Shown here: positions 1 to 5,222 of the stretch, piece by piece
How the letters are laid out: the number at the start of each line of letters is the position of its first letter
Numbering within the stretch: position 1 is the first letter of the stretch
Assembly (NCBI GenBank): GCA_021107975.1
Contig: JAIORT010000566.1
Location: 1-5,931 of the forward strand
Direction: 5' to 3'
From: Bacteroidales bacterium
GTDB taxonomy: Bacteria; Bacteroidota; Bacteroidia; Bacteroidales; JAADJA01
DNA: 5,931 nucleotides
The notes under the pieces: model-generated
Told to the model about the DNA's origin: nothing
What the model saw: the letters and a program-made list of their open reading frames with translations, nothing else
Database searches by the model: none
Made by a program: the position numbers and the translations under genes

Positions 1-519
1 ACTTTTGGTTATTTAATTATTACAGTTGTTGTTTTGTCTGCATGTTCTTCGCCAAAGGAGAAAATACAGTCGAACATCAAGAACCTTGAAGAAACCCTTT
101 TCTCTGACGAGAATAAGATGGTTGACAGGGACAAAGCAAGTGAATTGATTGACGCATATATTGAATATGCAGACGAATTTCCTGATGATAAGCAGGCTTC
201 CGATTACTTGTTCAAGGCAGGCGATATGGCGATGAACCTGAATATGCCTCATAAAGCTATTGAGGTTTTTGACCGGATACTGCAAAATTATCCTGATTTT
301 GAAAAGACTCCACAATGTTTGTTTCTGAAAGGATACGTCTATGAAAACAATTTGAATAATCTGGAAGAAGCAAGAAAAATTTATACTGAATTCCTTGAAA
401 AATTTCCTGATGACGAATTTGCCGACGATGCTGAAGTTTCAATTAAAAATCTCGGCAAATCACCGGAGGAACTGATTAAGGAGTTCGAAGAACAGACTAA
501 GAAGGAAGGGGATATTTAG
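1..519 (+). CDS. TPR-repeat lipoprotein, 5'-partial
   Basis: The reading frame is open from the first base, so the start codon lies just upstream of the window. An in-frame TTG at 34 is not a credible start because it falls inside the signal peptide. The visible N-terminus is a hydrophobic stretch ending in the lipobox L-S-A-C, with the lipidated Cys at bases 43-45 (visible residue 15), so only a few residues are missing. The mature part is acidic and helical. It contains TPR-like units around ASDYLFKAGDMAMN/AIEVFDRILQNYP and CLFLKGYVYEN/EARKIYTEFLEKFPDD, the pattern seen in YbgF/BamD-like scaffold proteins. By family it should sit in the periplasm or on the outer membrane and bind protein partners; no specific partner can be named. 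It ends in TAG at 517-519, where a heptamer repeat begins. It is convergent with the zinc-ribbon gene downstream. Confidence 0.85.
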   Translation, partial: TFGYLIITVVVLSACSSPKEKIQSNIKNLEETLFSDENKMVDRDKASELIDAYIEYADEFPDDKQASDYLFKAGDMAMNLNMPHKAIEVFDRILQNYPDFEKTPQCLFLKGYVYENNLNNLEEARKIYTEFLEKFPDDEFADDAEVSIKNLGKSPEELIKEFEEQTKKEGDI

Positions 520-559
520 TTCTCAGTCCTCAATCCTCAGTCTCCAGTTCTCAGTCTTT
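518..559. repeat. Heptamer tandem repeat block A (CAGTC core)
   Basis: Six degenerate 7-bp units run head to tail: AGTTCTC, AGTCCTC, AATCCTC, AGTCTCC, AGTTCTC and AGTCTTT. The core CAGTC is exact at 524, 538 and 552, with one-base variants at 531 (CAATC) and 545 (CAGTT). On the minus strand the unit reads GACTGAG. The first unit overlaps the TAG stop of the lipoprotein gene. The periodicity is seen directly; the function is unknown. Confidence 0.85.
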
Positions 560-571
560 ACTTTTTTGGAC

Positions 572-599
572 GATTGCTGACTGTGGACTGCCGACTGTT
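572..599. repeat. Heptamer tandem repeat block B (GACTG core, inverted relative to A)
   Basis: Four 7-bp units follow one another: GATTGCT, GACTGTG, GACTGCC and GACTGTT. The core GACTG (exact at 579, 586 and 593) is the reverse complement of the CAGTC core of block A, 12 bp upstream. The two blocks can therefore pair in register: 552-556 with 579-583, 545-549 with 586-590 (one G-U), and 538-542 with 593-597. This would give an interrupted hairpin in the 3' untranslated region of the lipoprotein mRNA. Confidence 0.8.
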
Positions 600-643
600 A
601 ATATTATTTCAGACATCCTATTTTAAAGAGCACAATAATTCAG

Positions 644-666
644 GCAATAAACGACATAATTATTGC
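644..666. repeat. Short AT-rich inverted repeat
   Basis: GCAATAA at 644-650 is the exact reverse complement of TTATTGC at 660-666, with a 9-nt loop. An alternative pairing, AAACG 649-653 with CGTTT 666-670, competes with it. The stem is short and mostly A-T, and no U-tract follows, so it is a weak candidate for a secondary terminator or processing hairpin. Apart from this, the heptamer blocks and the hairpin at 704-740, the 520-743 gap shows nothing recognisable. Confidence 0.3.
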
Positions 667-703
667 GTTTAATTAGCAGGATAAATTGGTAATTTTTTTC
701 ATC

Positions 704-740
704 CAAAAAGCGCTGTTTCGATTTTGAATGGCGCTTTTTG
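704..740. terminator. Bidirectional intrinsic terminator between convergent genes
   Basis: CAAAAAGCGC at 704-713 pairs perfectly with GCGCTTTTTG at 731-740, a 10-bp stem around a 17-nt loop. The GC part of the stem is flanked by A5 on the left and T5 on the right, so a U-tract is produced in either direction. On the plus strand a further T-rich run follows. It lies 3 bp beyond the TAA stop of the minus-strand zinc-ribbon gene and about 185 bp beyond the lipoprotein stop, and can serve both. Confidence 0.75.
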
Positions 741-743
741 ATT

Positions 744-1172
744 TTATTTAATAAACTCTTTTTTCAATGCCTCCTTTTCAAAAATATCAATATCACCCCG
801 TTGATTAATACATTCTATAATTTTTTTCTTAAATTTCCAGCATGTCATTTGACGGATATTAAATTTATCCGACAGTTTATAAGTAGAAATGTCAGGATTA
901 TTACAAACCAGGTAGGTTATTTTAAAAGCCTCGGTTAAAGGTAATTTGCATTTATGAAATGCAGTGTGTGCCGTTGCTGACTCTTCCGATTTGCACTTTG
1001 TGCACCTCCTGGAATATGGCTTTTTACCTTTGCAGTAATTTGTATGACCACATTTTCGGCATATAAAGCCATTCTCCCATTTTTTCCCTGCCAAAAATTC
1101 AAAGCACTTCTCATCTGTTGAGAATAAATCATCAAATTCAATTATACTTATATTTTTAAATAATGACTTCAT
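744..1172 (-). CDS. Stand-alone IS1595-type transposase zinc-ribbon/HTH protein, no DDE domain
   Basis: This 142-residue protein resembles the N-terminal region of IS1595-family transposases (Zn_Tnp_IS1595 type). Residues 13-36 match the usual lead-in (FDDLFSTDEKCFEFLAGKKW...NGFIC). A zinc ribbon follows with C38-x2-C41 and C57-x2-C60, then the S-x-TAHTAFHKCKLPL segment around residues 65-79 and a predicted helix-turn-helix at about 96-118. A full-length transposase would continue with a DDE/DDN catalytic domain of roughly 150 or more residues; this one stops about 24 residues after the HTH. No DDE remnant is visible in the roughly 220 bp beyond the stop, and a terminator sits 3 bp away, so it looks like a complete short gene and not a broken one. 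It cannot transpose by itself. It may be a domesticated DNA-binding regulator or an old decayed fragment. It has its own -7 element and a palindromic leader. Confidence 0.75.
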   Translation of the reverse strand: MKSLFKNISIIEFDDLFSTDEKCFEFLAGKKWENGFICRKCGHTNYCKGKKPYSRRCTKCKSEESATAHTAFHKCKLPLTEAFKITYLVCNNPDISTYKLSDKFNIRQMTCWKFKKKIIECINQRGDIDIFEKEALKKEFIK

Positions 1173-1181
1173 CTTTTATAC

Positions 1182-1197
1182 TGTCATAAATATGACA
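1182..1197. promoter_or_regulatory. Palindrome in zinc-ribbon gene leader (possible operator)
   Basis: TGTCATA and TATGACA are exact reverse complements separated by two bases. The centre lies about 17 bp upstream of the ATG at 1172 on the minus strand, between the likely -7 element at 1226-1233 and the start codon. It could be a dimeric repressor site or an mRNA hairpin next to the ribosome-binding region. The regulator is unknown; self-binding by the zinc-ribbon protein is only a guess. Confidence 0.5.
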
Positions 1198-1198
1198 T

Positions 1199-1207
1199 GT
1201 TGACAAC
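1199..1207. promoter_or_regulatory. Second small palindrome, GTTG-A-CAAC
   Basis: Perfect 4+1+4 palindrome separated by one base from the larger one at 1182-1197. The pentamer TGACA recurs at 1193 and 1201, 8 bp apart, linking the two sites. Together they make a composite site of about 26 bp in the leader of the zinc-ribbon gene. A 4-bp arm could arise by chance; its adjacency to the first palindrome is the main support. Confidence 0.3.
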
Positions 1208-1225
1208 TGGAATGAAATTTGATTG

Positions 1226-1233
1226 CAAAGATA
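1226..1233 (-). promoter_or_regulatory. Bacteroidota -7 element for the zinc-ribbon gene
   Basis: Read on the minus strand the site is TATCTTTG followed by CAA, an exact match to the Bacteroidota sigma-ABfr -7 consensus TAnnTTTG. Transcription would begin near 1220, giving a leader of about 48 nt that contains both palindromes. No convincing -33 TTTG is seen at the usual spacing. Confidence 0.55.
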
Positions 1234-1273
1234 CAAAAAGTGATATTTAAGCGATTTATTTAAATATTATTTT

Positions 1274-1281
1274 TAATTTTG
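1274..1281 (+). promoter_or_regulatory. Bacteroidota -7 element for the thioredoxin operon
   Basis: TAATTTTG matches TAnnTTTG exactly and lies 36 bp before the ATG at 1318, which would give a leader of about 30 nt. The -33 element is weak. A near match with one extra base (TAAAATTTG, 1291-1299) lies closer to the start codon. In this AT-rich stretch a chance match is possible. Confidence 0.4.
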
Positions 1282-1317
1282 CTGCGTTTTTAAAATTTGA
1301 ATTAAAACTAATAAGTA

Positions 1318-1779
1318 ATGAAAAGATTTTCAACACTGGTACTTGTAATATTTTTTGCAAATACATTAATTGTCTCAGGACAGGAAAAAGAAAAAATTAA
1401 ACCCGAACATTTGACAGTAGAAACATTCAAGAAAAAAGTTTTTGATTATGACAAGAATCCTGATAAGTGGATATATGAAGGCGACCTTCCCTGTGTTATT
1501 GACTTTTACGCAGACTGGTGTAAGCCTTGCAAGCTCATAGCTCCGATTATGGAAGAGCTGGCTAATGAATACAAAGGAAAAGTGAACATCTATAAAATAA
1601 ATACCCAAAATCAAAAGGAATTGTCAGCGGTATTTGGTATAAGAAGTATTCCTGCTGTTTTATTTTGCCCAATGGACGGAAAACCCCAGATGACAACCGG
1701 GGCATTGCCAAAAGAAACTTTTAAGCAGGTAATTGATGAATTCCTTTTGGGTAAGAAAAAAGAAGAAAATAAAAAATAA
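1318..1779 (+). CDS. Exported thioredoxin with CKPC active site (first of three)
   Basis: This 153-residue protein starts with a Sec signal peptide: K2/R3, a hydrophobic core at 7-19 and a probable cleavage after V-S-G21. The thioredoxin fold follows at about 32-147. The active site is W67-C68-K69-P70-C71-K72, preceded by the buried Asp (D62 in IDFYADWC) and followed by the cis-proline loop S110-I111-P112. Extra cysteines lie at C59 and C117. The tail is Lys/Glu-rich. By family it catalyses dithiol-disulfide exchange; the signal peptide places it in the periplasm. Its stop overlaps the next gene's start (TAATG at 1777-1781), so the two are probably translationally coupled. By hand alignment it is about 65% identical to the third gene over about 115 positions, so the genes are paralogues from duplication. 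The CKPC motif differs from the usual CGPC. Confidence 0.9.
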   Translation: MKRFSTLVLVIFFANTLIVSGQEKEKIKPEHLTVETFKKKVFDYDKNPDKWIYEGDLPCVIDFYADWCKPCKLIAPIMEELANEYKGKVNIYKINTQNQKELSAVFGIRSIPAVLFCPMDGKPQMTTGALPKETFKQVIDEFLLGKKKEENKK

Positions 1780-2327
1780 TGAAACAAAAAAATATAATAT
1801 TATCAATTATCGTTGCTTTTGCATTTATTTCCTGTAATCAGACCACCGAATCTGAAAAAAGCAAGAAACAAGCAAGTAATATTTCTGAGACTTCCACAGA
1901 AATAAAAAAATCAACGAAGCAAACAGAAGATATTAAACCGGAGCATCTTACAGCTAAAACATTTAAAGAGAAGGTCTGGAATTATGAAATCAATCCCGAA
2001 CAATGGGTTTATAAAGGAGAAATTCCTTGTGTAATCGATTTTTATGCCGATTGGTGTAAGCCTTGTAAAATGGTTGCTCCGATTATGGATGACCTGGCAG
2101 ATTATTACGACGGAAGGGTGAAAATTTATAAGGTGAATACTGATAAAGAACGTGAACTGGCAACTGTTTTCCAGGTGAAAAGTATTCCATCAGTATTATT
2201 TTCTCCAAAAGAAGGAAAGCCTGCAATACAAGCGGGTGCGATGTCGAAAGAAGATTACATCAGGATTATTGATGAATTTATATTAGGAATTAAAAAAGAA
2301 TCAAATAATAGTAAAAAACAATCTTAA
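1779..2327 (+). CDS. Thioredoxin lipoprotein with CKPC active site (second of three)
   Basis: The 182-residue product begins with a lipoprotein signal (MKQKN, hydrophobic core, lipobox F-I-S-C with lipidated C19). A polar linker rich in Ser, Thr, Lys and Glu (about 20-53) tethers the thioredoxin domain (about 55-172). The active site is W92-C93-K94-P95-C96-K97, the buried Asp is D87 and the cis-Pro is P137 (S-I-P). C84 is shared with the other two copies, whereas their second extra Cys is Ser here (F-S-P). The linker suggests a membrane-anchored, envelope-facing disulfide reductase or isomerase on flexible reach. The residues after the lipidated Cys (NQTTES) are not a clear surface-export signal, so a periplasm-facing location is assumed. 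It overlaps the preceding gene by 1 bp and is followed by the third copy after 4 bp. Confidence 0.9.
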   Translation: MKQKNIILSIIVAFAFISCNQTTESEKSKKQASNISETSTEIKKSTKQTEDIKPEHLTAKTFKEKVWNYEINPEQWVYKGEIPCVIDFYADWCKPCKMVAPIMDDLADYYDGRVKIYKVNTDKERELATVFQVKSIPSVLFSPKEGKPAIQAGAMSKEDYIRIIDEFILGIKKESNNSKKQS

Positions 2328-2331
2328 AAAA

Positions 2332-2706
2332 ATGGAACATTTAACAAAGCAAACATTTATCGAAAAAGTATTCAATTACGAGATAAATAAAGAGTGGAAA
2401 TTTGAAGGCGAATTGCCATGTATCATTGATTTTTATGCCGACTGGTGTCAGCCATGTAAAATGGTTGCTCCGATACTTGAGGAACTGTCAGAAGAATACA
2501 AAGGCAAAATCAATATTTATAAAGTGAATACCGAAGCCGAACAGGAATTAGCTTCTGCTTTTGGAATCAGAAGCATACCTTCATTGCTTTTTTGCCCGAA
2601 AGACGGACAACCGCAAATGGCACAGGGCGCTTTACCTATAGATACTTTTAAGCAGGTGATAGAAGATGTATTATTAAAGGAAAAAGTTGAGGTAAAAGCT
2701 AATTAA
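2332..2706 (+). CDS. Cytoplasmic thioredoxin with CQPC active site (third of three)
   Basis: The 124-residue protein begins directly at the conserved EHLTKQTF segment, with no signal sequence, so it should be cytoplasmic. It is slightly longer than a canonical thioredoxin of about 105-110 residues. The active site is W38-C39-Q40-P41-C42-K43, with buried D33 and cis-proline P83 in S-I-P. C30 and C88 match the extra cysteines of the first copy. The close match to copy one (about 65% identity by hand) and the 4-bp spacing from copy two support duplication within one operon. The start ATG at 2332 aligns with the domain start in its paralogues. Its transcript likely ends at the hairpin at 2734-2766. 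It is expected to reduce cytoplasmic protein disulfides using thioredoxin reductase, which is not in this window. Confidence 0.9.
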   Translation: MEHLTKQTFIEKVFNYEINKEWKFEGELPCIIDFYADWCQPCKMVAPILEELSEEYKGKINIYKVNTEAEQELASAFGIRSIPSLLFCPKDGQPQMAQGALPIDTFKQVIEDVLLKEKVEVKAN

Positions 2707-2732
2707 TGTGATGATAAGGTTAAGGCTTAGAA

Positions 2733-4415
2733 TTAAAAGGTGTGGTGATTTTCACTGCACCTTTTATAAAACATAAACCCGTTTTTGCCGCCGATTTCCT
2801 TTACCGTGTAAACGCTCCTCCAGTAATCAATCAGGTCAATTTTAGCAATGATATACACTTCTTTATCCACATCCTCCCAGGTCAGCCAGCCTATCTCGTA
2901 ACTTTTTTTGTTTTCGGGATGTTTCTTTTTCGTATAAAAATATTGAGCATAGCTTTTAAATCCGCTGGTTATAACATAGCAGTCTTTACTTTCAAGGCTC
3001 TTACAGAATTCAATGTTTGCATTCTGAGAATACATTTCAATTTTACCGATAAATAATATAAGCCCGATAAACAAGAATGCTGCTGTTCCAAAGAACAAAG
3101 TTTTTAAGCCCGTTTCAATCTTTTCTTTATTTATCAAAAGAAGACAAATGAAAATAATCGCAATTAATAAAAATCCTGCTGTTGATTCCCAGCCTGTCCA
3201 GTTTACATCAGCCTCTAAGTTGGCAAGAGCAAAGACATCGTTTTTAAAAAGCGGTTTAATTACCCCGATATTCCGACCGAGGAAAGGCATAATAATAGCT
3301 ATAAGACTGTACAGCAAGCCTATGGATATGATCCCGAATTTGAGCCAACGGTTAAACTTAAGTTTGCCTTCAATCAACCGGTTGATAGTAATAGCAGCTA
3401 AAAACGTCAATGGAAAATAAGCAAGTGAAGAATAATGGACAATTTTTGACTGAACAATAGAAAATAATATAAGAACAACCCAGAACAGAATTATCATCCA
3501 CGATCGAAAGTCTCTCTGAAAATCTTTTTCCGGCTTGATTTTATAAAATCCCCTGATGGCAAATACGGAAGCTGGAAAACAACCTAAGAGTAAAACAAGA
3601 AAATGGTATCCCGGGAACCCTGCATGACCTGCATCGGGAGTGCTGAGCAGCCGGAACTGGTATTTAGTGAATTCTTTCAACAGCCAGGGTCCGTTTTTCA
3701 GGGTTTCCGGTCCAAGCCAGGCAAAAGTAACAATAATGGCTATCAGAGTAAGCACTATAAAATTGGGAATGCTGATATAAAATCTGAACCGCTTCCATAT
3801 CCAGTAAACTGTCATTACCAGGAGAACAATGAGATAAGCCACCGGACCTTTGGTTAAGATTGCCAGTCCGATAAAAATGCCACCGGCAATGAGATTAAGG
3901 TATTTTGATGTTGAGGAGGTAAATTCCTTGCAATCTTCTTTTTTCCAGGAAAACAGAATTATTTGATACAATCCTGAAAAAATAAACAGGTTGAACAACG
4001 GATCGATGATCCCTGATTTGAAGTAAAGATGAGGAAGAATGCTGCCTAAGTAAACCATAGCCCAGATAAATCCGAATTTTTGATTGAACAGCCTTGTACC
4101 GACCCTAATGATAACCATTAGCGAGATTATGCCAGTAATGGCGTTTGGAAAGCGTGCGGCAAATTCATTAATCCCGAAAATTTTCATCGAAATAACCTGC
4201 AACCAAAAAAACAAAGGCGGTTTTTCCCAAAACGGCTGGAAGTTTACCTGAACTCTAAAATAATCATTTGTAACGATCATTTCACGGGAAATCTCGGCAA
4301 AGTTTATTTCATCCCAGTCGAAAAGATGGACGCCGCCGAGAAAAGGGATAAAAAATACGGATCCCAAAGCAATAAATAGTATGTAAACTGATACCGAACG
4401 GAAATGCAAAAACAA
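2733..4415 (-). CDS. ArnT/GT39-like polytopic membrane glycosyltransferase
   Basis: The product is 560 residues, close to ArnT length, with about 12 hydrophobic segments in the first 460 residues and a soluble C-terminal region of about 100 residues. Family hallmarks are visible: an acidic first loop (F-D33-W-D35-E36 followed by INFAEISREM), W63-E64-K65-P66-P67 with a following aromatic-rich helix, ARFPNA at 87-92, I-D138-P139, and T188-K189-G190-P191. GT-C enzymes of this type move a sugar from a polyprenyl-phosphate donor to lipid A, lipid or protein at the outer face of the inner membrane. The acceptor cannot be told here. There is no ATG before the first membrane helix: an in-frame TAA lies at 4422-4424, so translation probably starts at TTG 4415 (or TTG 4409). 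The last codons overlap the terminator at 2734-2766. It may have its own promoter in the 82-bp gap upstream or be read through from the secreted-protein gene. Confidence 0.85.
   Translation of the reverse strand: MFLHFRSVSVYILFIALGSVFFIPFLGGVHLFDWDEINFAEISREMIVTNDYFRVQVNFQPFWEKPPLFFWLQVISMKIFGINEFAARFPNAITGIISLMVIIRVGTRLFNQKFGFIWAMVYLGSILPHLYFKSGIIDPLFNLFIFSGLYQIILFSWKKEDCKEFTSSTSKYLNLIAGGIFIGLAILTKGPVAYLIVLLVMTVYWIWKRFRFYISIPNFIVLTLIAIIVTFAWLGPETLKNGPWLLKEFTKYQFRLLSTPDAGHAGFPGYHFLVLLLGCFPASVFAIRGFYKIKPEKDFQRDFRSWMIILFWVVLILFSIVQSKIVHYSSLAYFPLTFLAAITINRLIEGKLKFNRWLKFGIISIGLLYSLIAIIMPFLGRNIGVIKPLFKNDVFALANLEADVNWTGWESTAGFLLIAIIFICLLLINKEKIETGLKTLFFGTAAFLFIGLILFIGKIEMYSQNANIEFCKSLESKDCYVITSGFKSYAQYFYTKKKHPENKKSYEIGWLTWEDVDKEVYIIAKIDLIDYWRSVYTVKEIGGKNGFMFYKRCSENHHTF
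2734..2766. terminator. Strong bidirectional terminator overlapping a coding end
   Basis: Bases 2734-2748 pair with 2752-2766 as a 15-bp stem (two T-G wobbles on the plus strand) closed by a 3-nt loop. The outer arms are TAAAAGGTG and CACCTTTTA, so T-runs flank the GC core in both directions. It lies 27 bp after the third thioredoxin stop. It also contains the stop codon and roughly the last ten codons of the minus-strand glycosyltransferase gene, so both convergent transcripts can end here. Confidence 0.85.
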
Positions 4416-4497
4416 AACAACTTAATTTACAGATATTCAACAAACTATTTTTAATAGACTAAAAAATTATAAAGGCTTATGTTTTTCATTGAGTATT

Positions 4498-5220
4498 TTA
4501 ATGATGCAGCGAGTTATAATAGTTAATTAGTTTAATCAGATCTTCCTCCTTACTAAGTTTCAGCTTGTTTTCCTTAATATAAATATCAATTTCATCCTTG
4601 TTTTCTGTCATTATTTTAAACAGGCTTCCCTTTTTTGCCTTTATTTTTACTGCCGGCTCATTATCTTTACTCATATAGTAATGTTCGAACTTAACATATT
4701 TATATGAACGATCGCCGGCACTAAGTGCCTTATTGTAATAACCTTCTTCAAGTCTGCACGTATATCGCCGGTAAAGATCACATTTCCCTTCTTCCAGAAC
4801 TTCAAAATACCCGTTGAAATCATCACCTTTATCCACGTAACTTGTATAAACGAATTTTTTCTTATCAAATTCCAGGGAATTCACCCTGTAAGGATAAACA
4901 ATATAATAGATTTCATCTTTCGAGGAAAATTCCATGTTCTGCTTAAATATATTATACCTGAGCGGAAAATTGCGGACTCTAATCGTATCGTCAGCCACCA
5001 TAACTCCTTCTATAAAGTTTTCATCAAGGTATGGATGTCCTTTAAAACCTACATACGGTTTTTCAGGGTTTGCAATAAATAAGGATATTGAACCAGAGCC
5101 AAACTGATTAACCGCAGAAATGTCAATATACTGTGGTAAAGAATACTCCCTCTGATTTTCCTGTGATATTCCATAATAGCACAATAAGGGTATCGCTAAT
5201 ATTAATATTGTTTTTTTCAT
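4498..5220 (-). CDS. Secreted protein of unknown function
   Basis: The protein has 240 residues. The N-terminus is a clear Sec signal peptide (K2-K3, hydrophobic core to about residue 16, likely cleavage after G-I-S19). The mature part has no membrane segment and appears beta-rich. A motif-like stretch at 61-98 contains GHPYLDENF, then F-PLRYNIF, then N-MEF. This layout resembles Bacteroidota secreted proteins of unknown function that I have seen as hypothetical, but I cannot name a family. Two cysteines, C147 and C155, could form a disulfide in the periplasm. The C-terminal third is Lys-rich and looks helical at the end. The ATG at 5220 is 2 bp from the exonuclease stop, so the two are very likely co-transcribed. 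No catalytic motif was recognised. Confidence 0.8.
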   Translation of the reverse strand: MKKTILILAIPLLCYYGISQENQREYSLPQYIDISAVNQFGSGSISLFIANPEKPYVGFKGHPYLDENFIEGVMVADDTIRVRNFPLRYNIFKQNMEFSSKDEIYYIVYPYRVNSLEFDKKKFVYTSYVDKGDDFNGYFEVLEEGKCDLYRRYTCRLEEGYYNKALSAGDRSYKYVKFEHYYMSKDNEPAVKIKAKKGSLFKIMTENKDEIDIYIKENKLKLSKEEDLIKLINYYNSLHH

Positions 5221-5222
5221 AA

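Noticed and set aside
34..36. TTG at 34 as the start of the first gene
   Set aside because: The frame is open back to base 1 and the upstream residues form the hydrophobic part of a lipoprotein signal ending in LSAC, so the real start is outside the window.
518..599. CRISPR array
   Set aside because: The units are 7 bp long and contiguous, without spacers, so they are simple tandem repeats.
744..1172. A complete insertion sequence around the zinc-ribbon gene
   Set aside because: There is no DDE domain. The palindromes and terminator lie close to the gene but do not form matching terminal inverted repeats, and no target-site duplication was seen.
2742..3857. Plus-strand ORFs within the glycosyltransferase region
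   Set aside because: They lie opposite a long, well-supported membrane protein gene and their translations show no domain or signal features; they are antisense shadows.
4445..4457. Small hairpin CTATT-ttt-AATAG as a terminator for the secreted-protein gene
   Set aside because: Five A/T-rich base pairs with no GC core and no proper U-tract; likely chance in AT-rich DNA.
4498..5220. Secreted protein as a lipoprotein through C14
   Set aside because: The residues before C14 are P-L-L, and the -1 position is not Gly, Ala or Ser; a signal peptidase I site after S19 fits better.
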